Shown piece by piece: positions 20,785 through 30,340 of a stretch of 64,000 nt of DNA. The DNA comes from Amoebophrya sp. A120. Its lineage: Eukaryota; Sar; Dinophyceae; Syndiniales; Amoebophryaceae. A program made the translations under genes and the position numbers. The notes beneath the pieces were generated by a model. The model saw only the letters and a program-made list of their open reading frames with translations. It was not told the DNA's origin and did no database searches. Each line of letters begins with the position of its first letter. Position 1 is the stretch's first letter. The stretch lies in assembly GCA_905178155.1 (NCBI GenBank), contig CAJINV010000011.1:1633216-1697215 (forward strand), in the 5' to 3' direction.

Positions 20785-22990
20785 ATGTTGTCAAAAATGA
20801 CGCAGATGACGCTCGTTCAACGCCAACGCCGCCGCGTGGGAAACGTAAACGACCACCGTAAGAGTCGTGCGACTGCCGTCAACATTGCGCTGCTTCTCTG
20901 TTTCGGCTCTGCGGCGTTGCAAACGGAAGCGAGCAGGCTAAGAACACCAAGACCAGCGCTCGGGCAAACAGTAGAGGACGAGCAGCAAATACGCACGGAG
21001 AACAACGGTCGACGCACATCCCAATTGTCGTTGCTCCGTCGCAGGAGACATCTGCTCGACGTCGAGAATGCCAACAAACTTGCCTCCTCGTCCAACAACG
21101 CACTGTCCCCCCCGTGTGACGGTTCGTCCTTTTGCGTCGGTCAACGCCTTGCAGCTAATTCACCACATGTAGAAACAGTAACAAGGACCACCATTTCGCA
21201 GCAAGGTGGTGGAGGTGGTGGTGCTATTCCTACAAATCGCAACCAAGGCCTCCTCTCCGCGACAGAAGAGCTTGCTACTCCTGGTGGTGCTAGTATTCCT
21301 ACAAATCCCAACCAAGGCCTCCTCTCCGCGACAGAAGAGCTTGCTACTCCGCTTCCGACTTCTACGCAGAGTGCCTACGCTCCGCTTGCGACTTCTACGC
21401 AGATTGACTACGCCGGAATCCCGAGTCGCTACACGCTCGCGCTCGATTGTCCAGGGTCGGACCGGGAGAAATTTTTAGATTGCTTCGTGCCCTACAAGGA
21501 CAGAGATCCGACGGAAGGCAATGTTGACTACATTCGGGGGTGGGACGAGTTTCGCGACGAGCTGATCACCGTCCAGGCAAACCCGACGAACCCGGCGAAG
21601 AAGCAGATCAGTATCGATTTCAAAACCGGCGCGTTGAACGGCGCCGACAATCGCCCGGCGATCCGGCTCCACTCGAAGCTGGGGTTCGAGTATGGGTCGT
21701 TGTTTGTCGTGGATGTGGAGCGCATGCCCGCGCTAGACGGGGTGTGGCCGGCGTACTGGACCTGCCACAAGGGTGGGGTGTGGGGTGGCAATTGGCCGGG
21801 GTCCGGGGAATTTGACTTGATGGAGCACATCCACGGCCGGCGCATGGACCAGATGCGCACCACACTGCACACAGACTTCGACCAGAAATGCGAAGTGTCG
21901 ATGGATGCCGGGAGTCCGGGCAACCTCGGGCCGGCTGGAACCAGGGACCTGCGGCTGCAGCGCGGAAACTGCGAGGGCTACGAGGGATGCGAAGTAGACG
22001 CGAATCAGGTTCCGAACGGGCGCGGATTCAACATTGCGCGCGGTGGGCTGCACATCATGGCAGTCGAGGAAGATGCGGTTAAATTCTGGTGGGTGCCGCG
22101 TGACCAGGTCACCGATGCAAATTTCCCAGATGCGGACACGGCGCAGGGTGCGTTCTGGGAGCAGAAGCTGCAGCAAATCCAACCCTACGTGGTTTTTCCG
22201 CTGAATCACCAGAACTGTCCTTCGCGTGCGCTCTTCAAGACCCAAACCTTGATCATCAACACCACCTTTTGCGGCACCTGGGCGGGCGAGGAGTATCAGC
22301 GCGGCGGACTCGCGGCCTGTGAGGCGCTCGTGCGGAGTGACCTGTACGGAAAGCCGGAGCAGAAGAACGAAAAGGGTGAGGACCTGTGGGACCAGGAGGG
22401 GGGTATTCGCACGAATTTTGTGTTCAATTCCATCAAAATGTTCGCGAAAGATGACAACAGCCCAGCCTGGGATCTTTCCAAGCCGTTGCGCTAGGAGACG
22501 AGGAGAAACGTGCAGTGAGGTTTCTTTCCCTCGTATTGTACTATTTTTTTCGATCATTACAACTTGAACTTTCACGACCCTTTGCCTTTTTTTCGAAACA
22601 AGCCCAAGGACTACAACTCCCACCCTGACGCATCGAATTCCGATCACACGACGCTCCCCCGTCATAATCACCCCCTTCCTGCAGGCACAAAAATGCGATT
22701 GACTTTCAGAACTCTTGCAACGTAAAAGCGTAAATGGTGGTGCTCACGACCACATTTTTCATCTTGCCCACGGTGTCCATTTTTGTTGATGCTGCTCCTG
22801 TTGCGCTCCACGGGTCTCCGACCTATGTTGATCCTACTCCTATTGCGCTCCTACACGAGTACGCTCTGTGTGGACATGAGAAGGATCCTACATGATTGCC
22901 ACAAGTCGATCTGATCAGCCACGTATCTATCTGTTGACTCTCCTGCGGCGTATGTGTGCCCAACCTAGAACCTTTAGAGGTAGAGGATCA
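20360..22990. repeat. Tandem segmental duplication, unit 2
   Basis: Second copy of leader, GH16 gene and 3' flank. Divergence is low over the catalytic domain and higher in the spacer and N-terminal linker. Confidence 0.8.
20785..22494 (+). CDS. Secreted GH16-family glycoside hydrolase (beta-glucanase-like), copy 2
   Basis: Single exon, 569 residues. ATG 20785 adds MLSK before the MTQMTL that begins copy 1. Hydrophobic leader VNIALLLCFGSAALQ. The same GH16 core is present with active-site ExDxxE at E342, D344 and E347. Differences from copy 1: the linker has two copies of the unit NQGLLSATEELAT where copy 1 has one, and a seven-residue segment (YGTDHAY) just before WPGSGEFD is missing, leaving GGNWPGSGEFD. 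The nearby HVHGWG of copy 1 is HIHGRR here. Both changes are near the active-site cleft, so the paralogues may differ in substrate range. The frame is intact and this does not look like a pseudogene. Confidence 0.82.
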   Translation: MLSKMTQMTLVQRQRRRVGNVNDHRKSRATAVNIALLLCFGSAALQTEASRLRTPRPALGQTVEDEQQIRTENNGRRTSQLSLLRRRRHLLDVENANKLASSSNNALSPPCDGSSFCVGQRLAANSPHVETVTRTTISQQGGGGGGAIPTNRNQGLLSATEELATPGGASIPTNPNQGLLSATEELATPLPTSTQSAYAPLATSTQIDYAGIPSRYTLALDCPGSDREKFLDCFVPYKDRDPTEGNVDYIRGWDEFRDELITVQANPTNPAKKQISIDFKTGALNGADNRPAIRLHSKLGFEYGSLFVVDVERMPALDGVWPAYWTCHKGGVWGGNWPGSGEFDLMEHIHGRRMDQMRTTLHTDFDQKCEVSMDAGSPGNLGPAGTRDLRLQRGNCEGYEGCEVDANQVPNGRGFNIARGGLHIMAVEEDAVKFWWVPRDQVTDANFPDADTAQGAFWEQKLQQIQPYVVFPLNHQNCPSRALFKTQTLIINTTFCGTWAGEEYQRGGLAACEALVRSDLYGKPEQKNEKGEDLWDQEGGIRTNFVFNSIKMFAKDDNSPAWDLSKPLR

Positions 22991-23481
22991 AAGCGAGCAA
23001 AAACTACCTAGAAGATCAGCGCAACGCCGATGAAACATTGGATCCAAGCGAAGAACTCGTGCTTCGATCAAGTAGCAGCGTGCGTCGACTTGCCTTTTCG
23101 ATTTCCATTCCAACAATTGATGCCTATCAACTTCTGCGTTCGCTACAACTTTTTTGCAAACTTGATGTATGAGTTTGATGTCTTCGTTGCAGAATTTGAT
23201 GCTTTGGCGCATCGCGAACACCTCCTGGCACTTGCTGAAAACTCCAAGGGGAAGACGTTCTTGTATACTCATTTCTACTCATGCGTTTTTTTTTTTTTTG
23301 AGAACGTGTATGGCACTTATTTACCGCCGGCGTCAATTATCTAGTAGCGCCGTCAGAATTTATTTGCACATTCTACTCCAAACTTGATTGAAGAACGTTG
23401 CAGAAATCCACTTTCTGAAATCACCTGTTTGTCCGAGAAAAGAAAAATTAAAATAAATCAGAGCAGCACTAGCACACAAAA
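22495..23481. other. Spacer (end of duplication unit 2, then leader of next gene)
   Basis: To about 22990 it matches the 3' flank of GH16 copy 1. After that no homology was noticed; a poly-T run lies at about 23286-23299. No gene seen. Confidence 0.5.
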
Positions 23482-26181
23482 ATGAGGAAGTTTGCAACAA
23501 AGATCGCCTACCTCGGGGCAGCCACCGTAGCTGCGTCGGCGGGCTACACAGCGTTTGGTACGAAGGTAACGGGTGGTCCCCCGGGGACGACCGCTACGGG
23601 TCGCGCCGGAGGTTCATCTAGCAGTTCGAATTCAGCGTCAGCACCAGCAGCAGCGCAGAGGGACAGCGAACCGAACCGGACGCAATGGCTGCAACGCCGG
23701 GCCGGTTACAATCTTGCTTCCACCTCACCGCTTCACACCCTCCTGAGTGACGTCCGTGTCAAGCTGGAGCAAGAAGCGCAGCAGGAAAGAGACACACGAC
23801 GACATGTTGCTCCTGAGGCGGAGATGATGCCATCTCGCAGTGAAACGACGACTGGCCGCAACGGAAGAAGCACTGCTTCATCGTCCGGCGTGGCAGCATC
23901 GTCGCACGCAGCTGGACCGGGAATTGTACCAGCTGTTGCTGCCTCCAGCGCTGCTGGAACAACAAACACAGGCTTGATGAAGGAGGAACAGGCCGAGAAT
24001 CTTCGGGAGCAAGCTGCTGCAGCATTGGGAGGTCAAAACGAAAACACAGCTCTACTAGCTGTTGTCCCTACTAAAAGATGAATGCTGTGTTTTGAGCCAA
24101 GAACCTCCTCCTTTTTCCTAAGCGAAAACTTTAAAACATGAAACAGAAATTTGAGCTTCTGCTATCAAATCCAAGCAGGAGCAGGTCTTGTTCATCAAGC
24201 TGCTCCAGGAAAAATGCATGCAAAATTGAACTTCTTCGCTTTCTTCAGGTCACCAGCAAGGAGACCACCTCGAGCAGCATGTACAGCCTGCAGGAACTAC
24301 AGCAGTTCCCTTTCTCCCTTTCCCCTACCCGGGCATCGACGGGCTGCCGCTTAAGGCCGAAGACGAGGAGGAAAACGACTTACCCATGCCCGCTTCGCAA
24401 GCCGCTAGCCTGAGCCTGCCAAACAGCCAGGAAGACCCGCAAGACGTCGCTTTGCCACTGGAAGAAGTCGCGCCGGCGGGAAAACCTCCGAAGCTGGGAG
24501 ACATGCCTGGTATGGTTTTGATTTACTCGTTCTGGGAGCACCTTAGCTTGTGCTTGCGTTTCACGTTAATTATGTGGTCAAAGATATCATCAACTACGAG
24601 AATAAACTTTCCAAAATCCTAAAAGGCCTAGACGAGAACGGCGAGTGCTGGGTGGACGGCAGTCGCAACAACCGGTACCTGGTCAAGCGGATGACAATCA
24701 AACAGTACTCCCACTTATACCAGTCGGACCCCCGGTTCCGCTCAGATTCCCCCAACGAGATCTACTACTGCAGCTGCCCTGCCTGGAAATTTAAGAAAGT
24801 CAGCTACTACGACAAGGAATGCAAACACATTCGCGCACTGGTACGATTATTAATTGGAAGTATTGACATCGAGCTCGAAAAACTCCTTTCAAATTGCAGT
24901 ATGATGTCCGCGATCCGAAACTCTCAACATGCACTCAATTCTACTTCGGGAACTATGTGGTTCTGGTTGCTCTTGCTGCAGGTCTGCAATTTTCTTTTTC
25001 AAATGTCGCGCATCAAATTCTTACGGATCATTCAATAAATACAGCTCGGCCTTTCCACGGAAGAGGACGATGCCCGAACCGCGTCGCGCTCCCGATCTCG
25101 CAGTGCCTCGGCTGCTTCCTCCACTACCAGTCGCGGGGGCCGAAAGGGTCGTGGACGGGGAGCTGGAGCGGCAGCGGCAGCAGGACCGGCTGCATCCGGA
25201 ATAAATCAGGATAGCACGACAACAGGAGCACGTGGGCGTGGTTCTACTTCCGGTGCCGCGCAGAATAATGCGAAAAACGGAGGTGGCAAGGGCGGCGCGG
25301 GAGGCCGAGGCAAAGGCCGAGGCGGGGGAAGTACAAGTAGTACGACGACTGGAGGAGCAGGTGCTGCAGCTTCGAGTACTAGTAGCAATGCAGTCGTTCC
25401 TGCTGCGAGTAGCTCCGCAGCGGCGTCTTCATCTACTGGTGCAGTTCCTACAACAAGTTCCGCAGCCACTCGTACAGCTGCGACCAAGAACGTCCACCTC
25501 AGCGCACGATGGCGCGACGAAGAGCAGCACATTGCCAAGGCTCCTGTAGTCGTCGCTCCTTCTGCAGCGACGGGAGCAGCAGCTGGTGCCTCCTCTTCCT
25601 CATCTTCTCAGTGGCACCCGAACCTGTTGATGCGACGAGCGGAGCGACAGCAGGATGAAATCGAGTCAACACCCCCTAGTACTTCTCGAGGAAACCAAGC
25701 TGAATGGAGGAGAAATCCATCAGGACATCAACCAGGTCGTGAAACACGACAGACCAGCCGGAGCAGGAGCAACGCACGATCCTCAAGCGATCGGGGGACT
25801 ACGACTACCGCAACTGCGAAAGCCCGACCTACCGCTCAATACAGTGGGGGTGTTAACAAAGGCAAGGGAAAGGGAAAGGCAGTGGAACACCGGGTACGCA
25901 GCCCCGGTGCAGCCAGTGAAGGGTTACCAGGATTTGGAAATCAGCAGGCAGAGGAACAACAATTACGCGGTGTCGTCCGCAGCCTCGGTACAACTAGCAT
26001 TTCCGGCGCAACAGTAACAGAACCTCCAACGCCTGGATCGTCGCAGGAGACAAAGGTCGAAACGACAACAACCCGTAGTATTCCTGCAAGCAGTGGACGA
26101 GGTCGCGGAGGCGGGCGGGGCGGTGCCGGACGAGGCGGTGGTGCTGGAGGGGCAGGCTCGTCCTCCGGAGTGGCGCAATGA
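23482..26181 (+). CDS. SWIM-type zinc-finger protein with RGG-rich tail
   Basis: Model: 23482-24031, 24249-24509, 24584-24840, 25045-26181; 734 residues, all introns GT-AG with matching phases (1, 1, 0). The SWIM finger CxCx(n)CxH is C333, C335, C350, H352 in IYYCSCPAWKFKK and KECKHIRALL. SWIM domains bind nucleic acid or protein partners. The last exon is low-complexity Ser/Thr/Ala/Gly with GRKGRGRG, GGRGKGRGGG and SGRGRGGGRGGAGRGGG, typical RNA-binding RGG tracts. The N-terminus (MRKFATKIAYLGAATVAAS) looks like a mitochondrial presequence or signal anchor, unusual for such a protein. The first join uses the atypical donor GTCAAAAC; unspliced, exon 1 continues to a stop at 24079, so a separate 199-residue gene is an alternative. 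The SWIM and tail exons are firmer. Confidence 0.6.
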
Positions 26182-27072
26182 TGAAGAAAGCAGTCAAAAT
26201 ATCGCCGGCGAATGAATGTCTTTACTTCTGAATCTGATGAATATAGGTCAGCCTTTTCGTTTTTGTCGTTGCCCATTAAATTTGGAAATACTTCTGCTCG
26301 TACCGTACTAGATTCGACGATTTGGAGACTTTCGTGCAAATAGACATGATGATGATACGCAATTATAGTAAACCTGTTCCAGCCCTCCATGACAAGATCC
26401 CGGGAAAGAGCTGTAGAGCAAGAGATTTTTGATCTTTTGGAAACGTTAGCTATTTGCCGGCGAAGAAGATTTTTCTTTGCATTTCCACCACTTCATTCTT
26501 CACCGTATATGATTACATCATGATGCCGTTCCTGTCTCGAAGATTTTATCTTGAAGCCGCAGAGGCAAGAAGCCTGCTTGTCGTAAAGTAGTTTTTGAAT
26601 TCTGTCATAGCAATGAAGACCTACTAATCTTGTTTTTTGAGGATCAAATTGAACCACAGCCAGAATCAAAGCAATGATTCGTAGAAGACTTGAAAAGCCT
26701 AGTAAAGGTGGAACGAAACGAAGAATCAATACCCGTTACCACGCTACGGACTGTGTCACGCCATTTGTGTTTTGATGAAAAGGATACCAAACTGCTGCGC
26801 GCAAACAAAACAACGTGCGCGTGCATCTGGTGACGGTATTGCAGGGCGTTGGTTCCTTCTTCGTTCTTCCCCTACAGACCACAGCTCGAGCTTGGTTCTA
26901 CTCGTAGGCGGTGTTCATATTACTTACAGCATGACGATCTTACTGTGTAGATGCGGTACTAGTACTAGCTCCCATTATCAGCGTCGTGGAGAGATCGTCC
27001 CAAGCGTAAAAAGACGGTCACATTATACCTGCCTACCCATACTTGTTTTGTGCCCTTGATAACTTGTTCAGG
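26182..27072. other. Intergenic spacer
   Basis: No coding signal on either strand. A TTGTTCAG just before the next ATG could be an acceptor for an unseen 5' exon. Confidence 0.45.
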
Positions 27073-29904
27073 ATGCTGCGAGGAGACCCCCGCGAAGACA
27101 CATCAGCCAACGGCTACGGCAATGCCAGCAACGCTTTGTCATCAGCCTGGGGCGGCTACATTTCCTTGCTCGACTACCAGAACTCGGTGAACACGAACGC
27201 TCGGAGCAAGCCGCCTTTGATCGATCGCATTTACGCCATCGTCGGGGCGTACTCGCAGCTCGGGCTGGGGCTCCGCATCAACGAGCAGCCGGCATCTGAG
27301 GCAGCGACAGGAACCGCGAGTGCATCAGCATCAGCAGGACTAGCAGCTTTTCCAGCACAACAAAGGTGGCAAAGATCGCAACCTAGTGGTGCACAGCAGC
27401 CTGGCAGCTCCACCTACAAGGAAAACTACCAAGACCCTACATTCGCGGGCTACGGTGGCGCGTCTTCCCGGAAAGGCCGGCTGAACCCGTACCGAATTCG
27501 ATCCTTGTTCTGCAGCGGGAAGGAAAAATGGGTCCGGCAGAGCGAATTTCGCGAATTACTCCTCCTCGCGTCCAGTCTGCCGGGCGTGACGATCGTTCAG
27601 CTGACCACCTCGGTCGCGGCCGTGCACGCGGGGCTTCTGGGTGCGGTCACGGGACTGGCCTTGCTGGTCTTGCCAGTCGCCTTGTTGAACGCGGTGTTGG
27701 GTGCGGTTTTGAGCAGCATTTTGGTGTTTCCGTTGGAAAGAACCGGGCCGCTGTTTGCACCTGGCGCTGGTGTTGGTTTTCACAACAATCATGTGGGCGA
27801 TCAATATCAACACCCAGGATCATCATCTGTGACTAATCTTCATCCCAATAGCACAGTGAGTCGCACTGTAGAAGCTGCGCCTCCTCTTATGGCCGCGCAC
27901 AATGCAACGTCGACTGGTTCTTTCGGCGTGGTCCATAGTGCAACATCACCATCAATATTACACACGGACAGTGCAGAAGCGCGCGGGTCTTCCAGTTCAA
28001 TAGCTCCACCCATGCTGCCTGGAACGGTGGTGCAGCAGCTGCACAACTTCACAGCCAGCTCTATCGCAGGAGCAGGCACAACTTCTGCATCTTCGACGGA
28101 CCACGCGACCCACTCCAGTATAAATCACGACCGCTTGCGGGATGTGTATTTCAGTATTTTCGTGCACGCCAGCTTCGTTTGCTTCGGCGGCATCGCTTTG
28201 GAGAAGGCCGCGATTTTGCGAAACACATTCGCGAAACAACCGGAAAACCGGTTGCCGCTTCTGCTCGGTTTCATCTTCGTCATGCTCCTCGGCGATCTCT
28301 CCTGGGCGCCGCCTTTGCGGCTATTCGTCATCCCCATTGCGTTGCTACTGGTGTACAGCGACAGCCTGGATTCCTTCTTTCAGTTCGTTCCGTGGCGCGG
28401 CGGCGGTTCTGGACTGGATGGTACTAGTGGTGCGGAGAAATCTTCCTCTTCTTCAAGATCTGCACATAAAAATGCGCGGAACAACAAACGTAGAGCAGGC
28501 GATGGTGAGGAGCATAACGTCGATCCTCGTGGATGTAGTGGTCTAGGAGATACCACCTACAACCCGAATTACAATTCCCATTGGGACATAACCCCGGGCG
28601 ATTTATACTACACCTCGACAGACAGCAGAGCAGCTCGACAGGTCGACTCTAAAAATGGAACCGAAGATCTTCATGCTAGGCGGCCAGACAACCACCCACG
28701 GTTGGACTTGCGTATCGATGATGACATGTCCGTTCCACCTCGGGAGGAGAGACAAAGAACTGAAACGCAACCGGCAAGAAACCCAGCAGCGAACAACTCT
28801 CCAGATGGTGCAATTCAGCATCAGCACTCCCCGACCTCGCCTACTTCTTCCCCAACTTTTGGATACGTTTCTCTCTTCGCTGAGCAGCAAGAACAAACGA
28901 ATATGAATCTACTGCGAGGTCGTGGTAGGAATAACATCAACACGTACTACGCCAACGGGCAACATCAAGAAGATTTGAATATGATCGTCCAAGAGCCGTC
29001 GGACGAGCAGCTGATTTTAGATGCCGACCGAGATCAGCTGGTCCAGTATGGGGAGCCGTCCGGCTACGTTCTCTTCTCCGTCGCGGGTTTACTGTTCGTG
29101 CTATCCTGGTTTTTCTGGTTCTCCGACTCCCTCGCGTGCTATGGATCCCACCTGCGGGCCGGGTTCACGCTGTTCGGGTTCGGCACGTGGATCGAGGCGG
29201 TGCCGCTGCTGGAGTGCGAAAATCTCGTGCCGAAGCACATTTTTTTGTTGGGTCTAGTCGTCGCGCGCGTCCTTCCCGCCCCGAGCTCCCGACTCGGCGC
29301 GATGAGCGCCGCGGCGTTTGCACAGAGCTACTTGGACTACAAGGTGCACAAATTACTGCCCCAGGCCATTTTCCGCGGGGTTGCCGCGGCCTGCTGTTTC
29401 GTCGTGCCGGGCGTTTTGCTGATGTGGGGTTGCCTGCCCTTCTGGACCCAGACGCGGGAGGTTTTGACCGCTTTGCGGCCGAAAATCGCGAAACTGCACA
29501 GCTGCATGGCGGGTCTGGTCGCGGGGGCCACGACGCTTTTGATGTTGCAGGCCATCAACCGCGCCGACGACTTTCCCGCCAGTTTCAAGGCAGCACTGAT
29601 CATCGTGCTTGCTGGGGTCCGGTTTTGGGTCGAAAACGTCAAGGAATGGCAGATCCTGCTCTTCGGCGGCGCTAGTGGGTTGTTGTGGCATTTTGTCGTG
29701 AGCTCCTTCCACCTGTCGGCCGGTGGTACGTCGGCGGCGACGTATGGTGAAGCTGCAGTGCCGGGGGCTGGAAATAATTTTCATCATGGATATGGAAGAA
29801 GCACTTCTACAACTGGTGGCCATGCTGTGGTTTTTTCAACAAACGATGTGGTGTCATCTGGTGCTGCTCTTCTTGTTCATTCCGGGATTTCTCTAAGAAC
29901 ATGA
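27073..29904 (+). CDS. CHR-family (chromate ion transporter-like) membrane protein
   Basis: Single exon, 943 residues, from ATG 27073. It has two hydrophobic halves separated by a long polar region (about residues 225-350 and 450-660). The first half has FRELLLLASSLPGVTIVQL followed by AGLLGAVTGLALLVLP, matching the ChrA block 'F.ELLAL.Q.LPGP....LA...G'. The second has GFTLFGFGTWIEAVP, then ARVLPAPSSRLGAM, the equivalent second 'LPAP' motif. Bacterial ChrA proteins are antiporters, often for chromate or sulfate-like oxyanions, and usually about 400 residues; fused two-domain forms occur in microbial eukaryotes. Polar inserts more than double the length. The conserved N-terminal 'FGG' signature is only weakly matched (AYSQLGLGLRINE). 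Substrate unknown. Confidence 0.6.
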   Translation: MLRGDPREDTSANGYGNASNALSSAWGGYISLLDYQNSVNTNARSKPPLIDRIYAIVGAYSQLGLGLRINEQPASEAATGTASASASAGLAAFPAQQRWQRSQPSGAQQPGSSTYKENYQDPTFAGYGGASSRKGRLNPYRIRSLFCSGKEKWVRQSEFRELLLLASSLPGVTIVQLTTSVAAVHAGLLGAVTGLALLVLPVALLNAVLGAVLSSILVFPLERTGPLFAPGAGVGFHNNHVGDQYQHPGSSSVTNLHPNSTVSRTVEAAPPLMAAHNATSTGSFGVVHSATSPSILHTDSAEARGSSSSIAPPMLPGTVVQQLHNFTASSIAGAGTTSASSTDHATHSSINHDRLRDVYFSIFVHASFVCFGGIALEKAAILRNTFAKQPENRLPLLLGFIFVMLLGDLSWAPPLRLFVIPIALLLVYSDSLDSFFQFVPWRGGGSGLDGTSGAEKSSSSSRSAHKNARNNKRRAGDGEEHNVDPRGCSGLGDTTYNPNYNSHWDITPGDLYYTSTDSRAARQVDSKNGTEDLHARRPDNHPRLDLRIDDDMSVPPREERQRTETQPARNPAANNSPDGAIQHQHSPTSPTSSPTFGYVSLFAEQQEQTNMNLLRGRGRNNINTYYANGQHQEDLNMIVQEPSDEQLILDADRDQLVQYGEPSGYVLFSVAGLLFVLSWFFWFSDSLACYGSHLRAGFTLFGFGTWIEAVPLLECENLVPKHIFLLGLVVARVLPAPSSRLGAMSAAAFAQSYLDYKVHKLLPQAIFRGVAAACCFVVPGVLLMWGCLPFWTQTREVLTALRPKIAKLHSCMAGLVAGATTLLMLQAINRADDFPASFKAALIIVLAGVRFWVENVKEWQILLFGGASGLLWHFVVSSFHLSAGGTSAATYGEAAVPGAGNNFHHGYGRSTSTTGGHAVVFSTNDVVSSGAALLVHSGISLRT

Positions 29905-30340
29905 AAACAAATGTGATGATCTCTAAGTGGGACGAAATCAGCAGGCAGTTGTACCTAGTAGGCCTGTCCGAAAGGGTCGAAACACGACTCTCAGATAGGA
30001 AATTGCACTTGATCATTGTGCGTCGACGACCCTAAGTTGTGCTTGAAGCCAGCAGGAGGACAGCCGCAACGGTGTTCTTCCCAACAAAAGTACTTAGTTG
30101 TTTACTGTGTTTCGGCAAGGCAGAAACAGGCTTACCGGTCCCGCCCCTCGGGGGCGGCAACCTGCCTCTTCCGTGAAAGTACAGTCGGACTCGGCAACTG
30201 TGAAAAAGAACTACGTAACGTAGGAGAAGCCGTGTGCTGACAATGTTCGTCAAGCTGCTTTCCGTTTCGTCTACATAGAACTAGAAGTGCTTTTCTAGTT
30301 CTTCACTGCTACAATCATAAAAACGCGTTAAAGAAACAAC
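29905..30340. other. Intergenic spacer
   Basis: Short spacer with no coding signal; GC-rich patch at 30139-30170. Confidence 0.5.
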
